A model generated the notes under the pieces. It was not told the DNA's origin. It saw only the letters and a list, made by a program, of their open reading frames with translations, and made no database searches. From contig JAGASH010000003.1 in assembly GCA_017847835.1 (NCBI GenBank), positions 62,001-126,000 on the forward strand: a DNA stretch of 64,000 nt, read 5' to 3'. The translations under genes were made by a program, and so were the position numbers. The stretch is from Oscillospiraceae bacterium. Lineage in GTDB: Bacteria > Bacillota > Clostridia > Oscillospirales > Ruminococcaceae. Below are positions 9,222-18,109 of the stretch, in pieces (the stretch's first letter is position 1; each line of letters starts with the position of its first letter).

Positions 9222-9617
9222 TTATCTCATGTATTCGCGCCAATCGAGGTCGCCGCGTTCCAATGCGTGTATAAGCGCCTCGGCTGTCGCTATATTCGTA
9301 GCAACAGGAATATTATGCACATCGCACACGCGCAGAATGTTGATGTCATTCGGCTCGTGCGATTTCATCGTAAGCGGGTCGCGGAAGAAAATCAAAAGGT
9401 CAATTTCATTGCAGCTGATTTCCGAAACAAGCTGCTCACCGCCGCCCTGAGAGCCGCTCAAAAAGCGCTTTATCTGAAGACCCGTTGCCTCAGCAACAAT
9501 CTTTCCGGTTGTGCCTGTCGCACAGATATTATACTTGCTCAGAATTCCGCAGTATGCAATGCAGAACTGAACCATAAGCTCCTTTTTTGCGTCGTGAGCT
9601 ATAAGAGCAATGTTCAA
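9222..9617 (-). CDS. mgsA: Methylglyoxal synthase
   Basis: Converts dihydroxyacetone phosphate to methylglyoxal and phosphate, a glycolytic bypass used under phosphate limitation. 131 residues, in the short size range of the family. Visible motifs are the N-terminal IALIAHDAKK, the phosphate-binding TGTTG, the SGSQGGGEQL loop and FFRDP, which carries a catalytic Asp. It lies 12 bp downstream of the minD-like gene and is probably translated from the same message. The position after the rod-shape cluster is a common Clostridial arrangement. Confidence 0.96.
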   Translation of the reverse strand: MNIALIAHDAKKELMVQFCIAYCGILSKYNICATGTTGKIVAEATGLQIKRFLSGSQGGGEQLVSEISCNEIDLLIFFRDPLTMKSHEPNDINILRVCDVHNIPVATNIATAEALIHALERGDLDWREYMR

Positions 9618-9629
9618 CTAAAACACCTC

Positions 9630-10367
9630 TCAGTCAATCTTAATTGTCAGAGGAACGTCCTGACCCGTGATACGCTTTGCAATCGCGGAATAAGCCTTGT
9701 AGCCGCCGCAGGTCGGAGGCAGAGCTTCACCCTTTGCGCCGCAGATTTTGATGTTCTGGTCCTCGGGAACGACGCCGATAAGCGGGATACCCACGCTGTC
9801 CATAACCTCGTCCAAATCGTAGAGGATTTCCTCTTCCTTGAAATTCGGGCTGACCTTGTTGATTACAAGGCGCTGATTGATACAATTCTTGACATACAGG
9901 AAGTCCGAGAGAATTGCACCGTCGCGCACGCAGACAGTATCGGGAGTGGTAACCATAAGTATAAGCTCAGCCGCCTTGATAACGCTGAATACCGAGCTTC
10001 CCACGCCCGCTGTATCGATTATGATGTAGTCGAAGTGTTCGCGCATTTCCTCGCAGACGCCCATAATTTTCTCGGGATTGATGTCGATGAACGGGTTTCT
10101 TGTCGCGCAGACAAGATACAGGTTCTCAACGCGGTCAACCTTTGTCGTTGCCGTGAGAATATCAATTCTTCCTTCAAGGTATTCACCGATATCGTGCTTA
10201 ACCTTGTCTTTTATTCCGAGCATTATATCAAGGCAGCGCAGACCGAAGTCCAGCTCCACGAGCAGCGTCTTGTGACCGAGAGTAGCAAGACCCGTAGCAA
10301 CATTTGCCGATGTGGTGGACTTACCGGTACCGCCCTTACCTGCTGTTACAGCAATGATTTGTGACAT
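9630..10367 (-). CDS. minD: MinD-like P-loop ATPase (septum-site determining family)
   Basis: 245 residues with the deviant Walker A KGGTGKST at residues 11-18. The switch regions are LVELDFGLRCLDIMLG and IIIDTAGVG. MinD recruits MinC to block polar FtsZ assembly. Two features are unusual. The protein ends at ...DVPLTIKID with no C-terminal amphipathic membrane-targeting helix (usually KxFFxRLFG-like), and it is ~20 residues shorter than classical MinD. In addition, no minC or minE is adjacent. It may be a MinD paralogue with a different partner. The location downstream of mrdA/mreBCD still supports a role in division or cell shape. Confidence 0.8.
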   Translation of the reverse strand: MSQIIAVTAGKGGTGKSTTSANVATGLATLGHKTLLVELDFGLRCLDIMLGIKDKVKHDIGEYLEGRIDILTATTKVDRVENLYLVCATRNPFIDINPEKIMGVCEEMREHFDYIIIDTAGVGSSVFSVIKAAELILMVTTPDTVCVRDGAILSDFLYVKNCINQRLVINKVSPNFKEEEILYDLDEVMDSVGIPLIGVVPEDQNIKICGAKGEALPPTCGGYKAYSAIAKRITGQDVPLTIKID

Positions 10368-10540
10368 AATTTCCCCTCTCCGCCGGCAAACTTCTGTCTT
10401 CAGTCTGAATTTGCCGACAATTAACCAAATTATACCCTATTCTTATTTTAGCACAAAATTCCGAATATGAAAAGGGTTTTTTTAGTATTTATTAAATTTC
10501 GTGAAAATTGTTTATTTTTATCACGATTTTTTGTGCAATA

Positions 10541-12634
10541 TTACAACGCGGTCAAGGGTTTTCCTTCCTCGTCATAATTTGTGTTGATTGTGCCCGTAGC
10601 GTAAGCTTTTACGATATTTGCCGCCATTACTCTCGCGAATTCACCGTGTTCAAGGATAACTCCGAACGCGATTTCGGGATTGTCAGCGGGGTAGAAGCCC
10701 ACAAGAGCGGAGTTGAACTGATAAGCGTCGGGGTGCTCGTAGTCGTCTGCTTCGGGAGTTCCCGTCTTTATCGCGACATTTTCCTTTCCCACGCCCACAT
10801 AGTCAAACGGGTTAACCCAGCCTCCCGCGCCGTCAATGTAGAAATAGTCCTGTGTTGAGGCAACGAGCTTCATTCCCTTGTGGATTGACTCCATATATTT
10901 GTCCATTCCGGGCAGCCCCGAGAAATCCTCGGCAACGGTTGTCGCTTTTTCGGAGATTCTCTCGGTGAAATCGTAGTTGTAGATTGATTTTAAAACGTGC
11001 GGCTCATAGCGTACACCCTTGTTTGCGATTGTCATAGCCTGAGTTGCGAGATGAAGCGGCGTGAGGAGCGTTTCGGACTGTCCGATACCCGCCTGAACAA
11101 CGTTTCCCTCGTACCATTCCCAGCCGTTTTCCTCGAAAAGCTCGTGAGAGGTCATTCTGCCCGTGCTCATCGTGAGGTCAAAGCCGATATCCTTGCCCAC
11201 GCCGTAATGTTCCGCCCACTCTGCGAGCGTGTCAATACCGAGCCTGCGGGCGGTTTCGTAGAAGAAGATGTTGCAGGAGTACATCAGAGCAGTTGACACG
11301 TTTATTGCTCCGTGCTGACCGAGGCAGGTCGGTCTGAAGCCGCCGTAATAGGTGTACACACCGCCGCAGGTTATCGTGCTGTCAACGGTTATCACACGCT
11401 CGTTCAAGCCCGCAGTCGCGGTGATTGTCTTGAACGTCGAGCCGGGACGATAAGCGCCGTTCAGCGCACGGTTGAACACAGGCGTGTACGGCTGATTGAG
11501 GACTTCCTCGTAGTTTTCGACATAGTCGTTGAGATTATAGTTCGGATAGCTTGCCATTCCGAGCACTCCGCCCGTTTTCACGTCCAGCACGACAATCGTT
11601 CCCGCAGGACAGTTCTTTCCGCGAAGATTTGTGTCGTATTTCGGGGTGTAGTGCGGGGAATTTAGGTATTGAATGTGATATTCCAGCAGGTCTTGCAGAA
11701 GCTTCTGAAAATCCGCGTCAATCGTGAGCATAACGGACTTTCCCGCAACCGGCTCTTTCGTCACCTCGTCGCTTATCATAAGTCCGTCCGAGCCGCGGGT
11801 TATTGTACGCGTTCCGCGAGTGCCGCGAAGAGTGCTTTCGAGAGCGCTTTCAACACCGCTCATACCGATTGTGTCGTTTATGTTGTAGCCCTTGTCTTTA
11901 AGCTCCTGATATTCCTCCGCGGAAATCGCGCCGACAGTACCTCTGAAATGAGCGGCAACATCGCCGTTTACATAGTCGCGCTCCCAGCTTTGCGTTATGT
12001 CAACACCGTTGAGCATAGTCGAAAGCTCTTTTAGCTCGGGCACAACGTCCTCGTTCACGTCCGACGCAAGCACAAAAACATTCGCGTCAGAGAAGTTCTT
12101 TATCGTCATTTCATAGCGCACACCCGCGATATATCTGCGCATTTGCTCGGGATAGCTTTCGCTGATTTCATACGTTTTATAGAGCTGATACACGCAGTCT
12201 TCAACGCTCGTGTAGCTTGCAACATTCAGCTTTTCCTTCATCGTCCGAACAGCCTCGGGACGCTTTTCATCAAAGGTGTAAGGCACGGTTTTCGTGATAG
12301 GAAGACTGTCGTTCCATTCCTGATTATTCTTGATAAGAACGGTCAGCACGCGGTAAATAATCTCGTTTTCCGTTCCCGAAACAAGCGAAGAACGCTGAAG
12401 ATTTATATTGAAGACGATTTTGTTCGCGTTGAGAACCTTGCCGTTACAGTCGACAATCTGACCGCGTGCCGCGTCGATTTCCTGCTCGGCTTTATAGGTG
12501 CTTTTTGTCATTTCAAGGTACTTTTCGCCGTCGACAAGCTGCGTTTGGAGCAGCCTTATCCCGCACATAAAAGCTGCCGCAACAACCAGCACGACAAGCG
12601 TCATTGTTCTTAAAATTGAAGAGATTTTGGACAT
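10541..12634 (-). CDS. mrdA: Penicillin-binding protein 2 (elongasome transpeptidase)
   Basis: A peptidoglycan D,D-transpeptidase of 697 residues. One N-terminal TM segment (~residues 9-28) is followed by the PBP dimerisation domain. The catalytic domain has RPGSTFKTITATAG (SxxK Ser/Lys), YSCNIFF (SxN) and KTGTPE (KTG). PBP2 works with RodA and the MreBCD scaffold to insert side-wall peptidoglycan. The gene directly follows mreD in the same direction, which favours PBP2 over the divisome PBP3. rodA is not in the window. Confidence 0.93.
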   Translation of the reverse strand: MSKISSILRTMTLVVLVVAAAFMCGIRLLQTQLVDGEKYLEMTKSTYKAEQEIDAARGQIVDCNGKVLNANKIVFNINLQRSSLVSGTENEIIYRVLTVLIKNNQEWNDSLPITKTVPYTFDEKRPEAVRTMKEKLNVASYTSVEDCVYQLYKTYEISESYPEQMRRYIAGVRYEMTIKNFSDANVFVLASDVNEDVVPELKELSTMLNGVDITQSWERDYVNGDVAAHFRGTVGAISAEEYQELKDKGYNINDTIGMSGVESALESTLRGTRGTRTITRGSDGLMISDEVTKEPVAGKSVMLTIDADFQKLLQDLLEYHIQYLNSPHYTPKYDTNLRGKNCPAGTIVVLDVKTGGVLGMASYPNYNLNDYVENYEEVLNQPYTPVFNRALNGAYRPGSTFKTITATAGLNERVITVDSTITCGGVYTYYGGFRPTCLGQHGAINVSTALMYSCNIFFYETARRLGIDTLAEWAEHYGVGKDIGFDLTMSTGRMTSHELFEENGWEWYEGNVVQAGIGQSETLLTPLHLATQAMTIANKGVRYEPHVLKSIYNYDFTERISEKATTVAEDFSGLPGMDKYMESIHKGMKLVASTQDYFYIDGAGGWVNPFDYVGVGKENVAIKTGTPEADDYEHPDAYQFNSALVGFYPADNPEIAFGVILEHGEFARVMAANIVKAYATGTINTNYDEEGKPLTAL

Positions 12635-12663
12635 ATAATCTACCTGTAAAAAATGCGATTTCG

Positions 12664-13260
12664 TTATTCGGTTTCCTTGTTTTCCGAGTCCTCTGCGCTT
12701 CGCGCCGACTCTTCAAGCTTTCGTTTTTCATCGGGACGAAGCTTCTTGACGATAAACGAAACGAGGAGATACACGGGCGCTGCGAGCAAAACCGAGCCGC
12801 CGTATGCGGGAAGAATTACGCTCACAAACGAAATTCCGAACTGCGAGCCTTCCCACACCCAGTGCAGGAAAAGCATATCGAGCATTGCGATAATCACGGA
12901 AACCGCCGCGTTCATCACGAAATGCGAAGCGATGTTCACCTTTATCCAGAACCGCGACAAAAGCGAAATCACAGGGCACGCGCAAAGCAGCCAGATTGCA
13001 TAAAAGCCTGCGGTTGTGCCGCTTGCGATATCCAGCATAAGTCCGCAGACCGCGCCGAAAATTCCCGCAGCGAGGTCACCCTCGAACATCGCGACAGCAA
13101 CGGCAAGCGGAATTATCGCGAACGGACACCAGCCTCCTATTACGGGATTTTGCAGAAAAACAAACATCACCAGCAGAGCCGCCGAATACAGCGCCCACCG
13201 CAGTATCACGCGCATTGTCGCTTTTCGGGAGCGCGATTTTATCCACGAAGTTTTTTTCAT
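12664..13260 (-). CDS. mreD: Rod shape-determining protein MreD
   Basis: A 198-residue integral membrane protein with about five hydrophobic segments, including LYSAALLVMFVFLQNP and ISLLSRFWIKVNI, and a charged C-terminal tail rich in E/K. MreD links MreC to the elongation synthase in the membrane. The family is poorly conserved, so the call leans on the position between mreC (5-bp gap) and mrdA. The charged ~20-residue tail is not typical but is harmless. Confidence 0.88.
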   Translation of the reverse strand: MKKTSWIKSRSRKATMRVILRWALYSAALLVMFVFLQNPVIGGWCPFAIIPLAVAVAMFEGDLAAGIFGAVCGLMLDIASGTTAGFYAIWLLCACPVISLLSRFWIKVNIASHFVMNAAVSVIIAMLDMLFLHWVWEGSQFGISFVSVILPAYGGSVLLAAPVYLLVSFIVKKLRPDEKRKLEESARSAEDSENKETE

Positions 13261-13264
13261 AATC

Positions 13265-14128
13265 TCACTCGTTTATCTCAAAGGGAATGCCCTTGCCGTC
13301 AAAATCCGTCACTACAAACGCGCTCGTCACACCGAAGATATCGACGGCGGGCTTTATCAGCGCGTGTTTAGAAAGACCGTTCGGGTCGTCGTACACCTCG
13401 GTTACCGTTCCGACAAGAATATCGTCGGGGAACAAGCCGCTTTTTCCCGATGTGAAGATGATGTCGCCTTCCTTGATGTCCGCGTCTTTGAGGATATCGC
13501 TCATCAGGCAAAGTCCCTTTTTCGCGCTTTCAAGGTCGTTTTCGATAACACCCGTCGCTTTTGAGCGCATTGTATATACGCCGACATTAACCTGCGGGCT
13601 GATAATTGTGGTAACCTTCGCATAGTTACCCGCAATCGAGGTAATTCTTCCGACAAGCCCGACAGACGTCACCACGGGGTCGTTGAGCGACAATCCCGAG
13701 CTGCTTCCAGAGCTTATTGTAAAGCCGCCGTAGAGGTCGTTTGCGTTGCGCGCGATGATGTCGCAGGGCTCCGAGAAGATGAAATCCTTGTTTTTCTCCT
13801 TCAGCCCGAGCATTTCGCGAAGCTGCTCGTTCTCGTTTTTCAGCGACTCGTAGTCCATCGTATGCTTATACATCTCGGTGAGCTTTGCGGAAAGCTCGTC
13901 GTTTTGATTTTTGTAGGTGTCCGCGTTCACGAGCTTGTCGATAAAGCCCGAAACGCCGTCTGCAATCCAGTTTGCGGCGGCGGTGAACGGATATGTCAAT
14001 GTGTTGAGGATTTGCTCGGGACCCGACTGCGCTCCGACGTTTATCGCAACGTAGGTCATAAGTCCCGCGAGCAGTGCCGCAACGCAAATCAGAATTTTGA
14101 ACTTTATGCTGTGAAAAAATTCTTTCAT
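13265..14128 (-). CDS. mreC: Rod shape-determining protein MreC
   Basis: 287 residues. The N-terminal signal anchor is IKFKILICVAALLAGLMTYVAI, followed by a coiled coil (~residues 60-110) and the extracytoplasmic beta domain with the family signature VVTSVGLVGRI and the FTSG..GLFPDDILVG motif. MreC oligomerises in the periplasm-equivalent space and connects MreB filaments with PBP2. It sits between mreB and mreD in the standard order. Confidence 0.94.
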   Translation of the reverse strand: MKEFFHSIKFKILICVAALLAGLMTYVAINVGAQSGPEQILNTLTYPFTAAANWIADGVSGFIDKLVNADTYKNQNDELSAKLTEMYKHTMDYESLKNENEQLREMLGLKEKNKDFIFSEPCDIIARNANDLYGGFTISSGSSSGLSLNDPVVTSVGLVGRITSIAGNYAKVTTIISPQVNVGVYTMRSKATGVIENDLESAKKGLCLMSDILKDADIKEGDIIFTSGKSGLFPDDILVGTVTEVYDDPNGLSKHALIKPAVDIFGVTSAFVVTDFDGKGIPFEINE

Positions 14129-14158
14129 AGGAGTTGAGTTGTGGGTTTTTGTGATTTA

Positions 14159-15178
14159 TCAGTAAATGGTTTCGTCCTCGGAGAGAACATCTTCAAGCTT
14201 GTCGATATTTTCGAGAACCTTGCCCGTGCCGTCTGCAACGCAGTCAAGCGGTCTTTCGGCGATTTTTACGGGCATACCGGTTTCATCGTGAATGAGCTTG
14301 TCAAGACCGCGAAGCAGCGCTCCGCCTCCTGCGAGCATAATTCCGCTTTCGATGATATCTGCGGCAAGCTCGGGCGGACACTTTTCAAGAGTGGTCTTGA
14401 TTGCGTCGATAACGTGAGAAAGCGGCTCGGAGAGCGCTTCTCTGACTTCCTCGCTTGTGATTGTGATATTCTCGGGCAAACCGTTGAGCAGGTTGCGTCC
14501 GCGAATATCCATAACGGGCTCTTTCTCGTCGGTTTTAGCCGCCGAGCCGATACCGGTCTTGATATTTTCTGCGGTTCTTTCACCGATAAGAAGATTGTAT
14601 TTTTTCTTGATATAGTTGATGATAGCCGAGTCAAATTCATCTCCGGCAACTCTCACGGAGCGCGCTGTTACGATACCGCCGAGCGAAATTATCGCAACCT
14701 CGCTTGTGCCGCCGCCGATATCGACAATCATACTGCCCATAGGTTCAGCGACGGGAAGTCCCGCACCGATTGCCGCAGCCATAGGCTCCTCGATAATGGA
14801 AACGCGCTTTGCGCCCGCCTGCTGAGCTGCTTCCTTAACGGCTCTGCGCTCAACCTCGGTTACACCCGACGGAATGCAGATGATAACGCGTGCCTTGCCT
14901 CTGCCTTTGAGCGCTTTTTTGATGAACTGACCGAGCATAATCGAAGTCATATCAAAGTCCGCGATAACGCCGTCCTTGAGCGGTCTTACAGCGGTAATTG
15001 AGCCGGGAGTACGACCGATAACGTCCTTTGCCTCCTGACCGACATAGCGCACCTGTCCTGCTTTTTTATCAACGGCAACAACCGACGGTTCGCGGATAAT
15101 AATGCCCTTGCCGCGCATATAAACAAGCGTATTCGCTGTTCCCAAATCAATACCGATATCCTTGTTAATTCCGAACAT
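14159..15178 (-). CDS. mreB: Rod shape-determining actin homologue MreB
   Basis: 339 residues of actin/HSP70 fold. The phosphate-1 loop is [15 protein letters not shown], phosphate-2 is [14 protein letters not shown], and the adenosine motif is [15 protein letters not shown]. MreB forms membrane-bound filaments that orient lateral wall synthesis. It is the first gene of mreB-mreC-mreD-mrdA-minD-mgsA on the minus strand. The upstream gap to ackA holds a folded element (see separate entry). Confidence 0.97.
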   Translation of the reverse strand: MFGINKDIGIDLGTANTLVYMRGKGIIIREPSVVAVDKKAGQVRYVGQEAKDVIGRTPGSITAVRPLKDGVIADFDMTSIMLGQFIKKALKGRGKARVIICIPSGVTEVERRAVKEAAQQAGAKRVSIIEEPMAAAIGAGLPVAEPMGSMIVDIGGGTSEVAIISLGGIVTARSVRVAGDEFDSAIINYIKKKYNLLIGERTAENIKTGIGSAAKTDEKEPVMDIRGRNLLNGLPENITITSEEVREALSEPLSHVIDAIKTTLEKCPPELAADIIESGIMLAGGGALLRGLDKLIHDETGMPVKIAERPLDCVADGTGKVLENIDKLEDVLSEDETIY

Positions 15179-15353
15179 TTTAAGAAGTCCTCCGAATTTA
15201 TATAAATTTGAATATATTTATCCAACTTATATTATAACATTATTTTTGCCGCGTTACAATATATTATTTATCATAAATTTTACTTTTTTCGGCACGGTTT
15301 TTTGTGATTTTGAACAAAGCAGCCTTTATCGTCTTAAAGGAAACCGCATCAAG

Positions 15354-15450
15354 ACCGTCGAGAAGCCGTAGGATGCAAGAAACCCGCCCAACGACTAGGC
15401 TTTGTGCCTGCCGTCGGGCGGGTGACGAAGCAGATTGCGGCTTATCGACA
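15354..15450 (-). other. Long branched inverted-repeat element between ackA and mreB (possible structured RNA or dispersed repeat)
   Basis: Outer arms GTCGAGAAGCCG (15355-15366) and CGGCTTATCGAC (15438-15449) pair with one mismatch. Inside, ACCCGCCC (15382-15389) pairs with GGGCGGGT (15416-15423); the stem extends by four pairs, then AGGC/GCCT closes a short loop. A further small hairpin (CTTTA...TAAAG) lies outside near 15327-15342. There is no clean U-tract, so a simple terminator does not explain it. The ~280-bp gap contains no ORF worth calling. It could be a leader RNA for mreB, a processed 3' UTR of ackA, or a member of a repeat family. Confidence 0.5.
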
Positions 15451-15457
15451 GCCGAAA

Positions 15458-16663
15458 TTACTTGTTCTTCTCAACGATTTCCTTTGTATCACGAGCGATA
15501 AGGAGCTCCTCGTTTGTGGGAACAACCCAAACCTGAACCTTGCTGTCGGGAGCAGAGATTTTCGCAAGCTTTCCGCGAAGACCTGCATTTGCCTTTTCGT
15601 CAAGCTTAATTCCGAGAACTTCCATATTATTGCAGACATCAGCGCGCAGGTCGTCGGAGTTTTCACCGATACCGCCCGTGAAAAGAACAGCGTCCAGACC
15701 GTTCATAATAGCAGCGTAAGAGCCGATGTACTTCTTGATTTCATAGCGGAGCATTTCTCCCGCGAGCTTTGCCTTCTTGTCACCGTGCTCAGCAGCAACG
15801 CTGATATCGCGGTTGTCCGAGGAAATGCCCGAAATTCCGAGGAAGCCGGACTTCTTATTGAGATAGTCGCTCATCTCGGAGGGAGAGAGGTTCATCTTAT
15901 TTTCAAGGTAGGTTACAGCGGACGGGTCAACGCAGCCCGAGCGTGTGCCCATAATAACACCGTCGAGGGGAGTGAAGCCCATAGAGGTATCGATGGACTT
16001 GCCGCCGTCAACCGCGGTGATTGAAGAACCGTTTCCGAGGTGGCAGGAAACGATTTTGAGGTCCTTGATATCCTTGCCCATAGCGTCTGCAAGCGCCTGA
16101 GAAACGAAACGGTGAGAAGTGCCGTGGAAGCCGTACTTTCTAACGTGGAACTTCTCGTATGCTTCATAAGGCATACCGTACATATAAGCCTTTTCGGGCA
16201 TTGTGGAGTGGAACGCAGTATCGAAAACGGCAACCTGAGGAGTGCCGGGTGCGAGAACGTTTTTGCAGGCTCTGAGAGCGAGCGCGTGCGGGTGGTTATG
16301 TACGGGAGCAAGCTCGGAGAGGTCGTCGATTGCCTGGATAACCTCGTCATCAACGATTGTGGTTTCGCCGAACTTTTCACCGCCGTGAACTATGCGGTGA
16401 CCTACTGCAGCGATTTCGCTCATCGAGGAAATAACGGCAGCGTCGCCCGTGGTGAGAACCTCAACGAGCTTCTCAAAAGCCTCGGTGTGAGTGGGGAAAT
16501 CGCAGTCCATATCAACGGTCTTTCCGTCGAAGGTTGTGTGCTTTATGTGGCCGCCGATACCGATACGGTCGCAGTTTCCCTTTGCGATTACGCTCTCGTC
16601 GGTCATATCGAGAAGCTGATATTTAAGAGAAGAGCTTCCCGCGTTAATTACCAAAATTTTCAT
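15458..16663 (-). CDS. ackA: Acetate kinase
   Basis: Converts acetyl phosphate + ADP to acetate + ATP, the terminal ATP-yielding step of fermentation. 401 residues from the chosen start MKILVINAGSSSLKYQL. An upstream in-frame Met six codons earlier is rejected because GGAACAGGA lies just before the 16663 ATG. Motifs are VINAGSSS, the VFDTAFH catalytic region, LGNGSSITAV and FTGGIGEN. No pta is next to it, so the phosphotransacetylase must be elsewhere. Confidence 0.97.
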   Translation of the reverse strand: MKILVINAGSSSLKYQLLDMTDESVIAKGNCDRIGIGGHIKHTTFDGKTVDMDCDFPTHTEAFEKLVEVLTTGDAAVISSMSEIAAVGHRIVHGGEKFGETTIVDDEVIQAIDDLSELAPVHNHPHALALRACKNVLAPGTPQVAVFDTAFHSTMPEKAYMYGMPYEAYEKFHVRKYGFHGTSHRFVSQALADAMGKDIKDLKIVSCHLGNGSSITAVDGGKSIDTSMGFTPLDGVIMGTRSGCVDPSAVTYLENKMNLSPSEMSDYLNKKSGFLGISGISSDNRDISVAAEHGDKKAKLAGEMLRYEIKKYIGSYAAIMNGLDAVLFTGGIGENSDDLRADVCNNMEVLGIKLDEKANAGLRGKLAKISAPDSKVQVWVVPTNEELLIARDTKEIVEKNK

Positions 16664-16773
16664 TTTTCCTGTTCCTTTCATAAATCATTTGGTTTTTGCA
16701 AAACATCAAATACTATTTTAAAACATTTTGTGAAAAAAATCAAGTATTTTTTTGGGAAAATTTCAAAAATTTA

Positions 16774-16802
16774 TTGATTTTGTTGAAAAAATGTTGTAAA
16801 AT
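16774..16802 (+). promoter_or_regulatory. Probable promoter for tmcAL-murL-murD
   Basis: TTGATT, 17-bp spacer, TAAAAT, in an AT-rich gap 45 bp before the tmcAL start. Reasonable, but not perfect, hexamers. Confidence 0.5.
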
Positions 16803-16846
16803 AGAACTATGGTATATTAATTTTGCATTGACGGGAGCTGAAACCC

Positions 16847-17998
16847 ATGAAAATTGCCGCAGTAATCAGCGAGTACAACCCTTTTCACTTCGGGCACAAA
16901 TACCTGCTTGACAAAGCGCGTGAGGCGGGAGCAACGCATATCGTGAGCGTGATGAGCGGGAATTTTGTACAGCGCGGGGATTTGGCGATTTTCGACAAGT
17001 ACTCTCGTGCTAAAACGGCTCTGGAAAACGGCTCGGACCTGGTTGTTGAGCTGCCCGCGAGATATTCGCTGATGTCGGCGGAGGGCTTCGCGAGGGGCGC
17101 TGTGAGCCTGATTACTGCGCTCGGCTGTGTGGATATGCTTGCTTTCGGGAGTGAAAGCGGTGAGATTTCCGCATTAAAAGAGGCTTCGGGCGCGGTTGAG
17201 TACTGTTTGCACACGGACGAATTCGCGACGCTGATTAAACGCGGCAAAAGTTATCCCGCGGCGCTTCAGGAAACGCTTCGCGAGTTTTACACCGAGGACG
17301 TTTCCGAGGTAATCGCGTCCCCGAATAACACGCTTGCAATCGAGTATCTGAACGCGCTCGACGACATCGGAAGTCGCATAGAGCCGTTCACCGTGAAGCG
17401 CGCGGGAGCCGGTCACGACGACGACAGCGACGATGTTTTCGCGTCGGGCTCGTCGATAAGGAAGAAGATTTTTGCAGGCGAGGATTATTCGGCTTTCGCG
17501 CCCGTTTCAGACGAGCCGACCGCCGATATTAAGCGGCTTGAAACGGCGATTTTAGCGAAGCTGCGCCTGCTTCACAAGGAGGATTTCGAGCAGCTCTACG
17601 ACTGCGCGAACGGGCTCGGAGAGCGGCTTTTCAAGGCTGTCCGCAAGGCGGGTTCTTTGGAGGAGCTGCTGTTTTTGACGAAAACCAAGCGTTATACGCT
17701 CGCGAGGGTTCGTCGCGCTTCGTTATGCGGTTTTCTCGGGATAACGAAGTCGATTTCCGCAGAGCCGCCCGCGTATATTCACATTCTCGGAATGAACGCG
17801 CGCGGCAAAGAAATTCTCGGAGCGGCTGACTGCAAAATCCCCGCCGACACCTCTCTCAAAGCGCTTTCGCAGACCTCTCGCGCTGCTCTGAAGCAAGCGA
17901 ATTTTGAGGCGCGGCTCGGTGATATTTACTCGCTTGCGTTTGAAAAACCGCGGGTTTGCGGGCTGGATTTTACGGCAAAGCCCGTTATTTTGGACTGA
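16847..17998 (+). CDS. tmcAL: tRNA(Met) cytidine acetate ligase TmcAL
   Basis: An ATP- and acetate-dependent enzyme that makes N4-acetylcytidine at the wobble base of elongator tRNA-Met. 383 residues, as in Bacillus TmcAL (old YlbM/DUF795). The nucleotidyltransferase motif is EYNPFHFGHKYLL (HxGH), followed by SGNFVQRGD and PNNTLAIEYL. GGGAG precedes the ATG by 10 nt. It leads a plus-strand group with murL and murD, though the functions are unrelated. Confidence 0.95.
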   Translation: MKIAAVISEYNPFHFGHKYLLDKAREAGATHIVSVMSGNFVQRGDLAIFDKYSRAKTALENGSDLVVELPARYSLMSAEGFARGAVSLITALGCVDMLAFGSESGEISALKEASGAVEYCLHTDEFATLIKRGKSYPAALQETLREFYTEDVSEVIASPNNTLAIEYLNALDDIGSRIEPFTVKRAGAGHDDDSDDVFASGSSIRKKIFAGEDYSAFAPVSDEPTADIKRLETAILAKLRLLHKEDFEQLYDCANGLGERLFKAVRKAGSLEELLFLTKTKRYTLARVRRASLCGFLGITKSISAEPPAYIHILGMNARGKEILGAADCKIPADTSLKALSQTSRAALKQANFEARLGDIYSLAFEKPRVCGLDFTAKPVILD

Positions 17999-18109
17999 AA
18001 TTTCACATAAATTTATCGAAAAGGGGGCGATTTTACGGGACTTTACGAAGAACTTCGCGAGCGTCACAACACGTTTGTTTATCACGATTATCGGCTTGAA
18101 AACGGCGTT

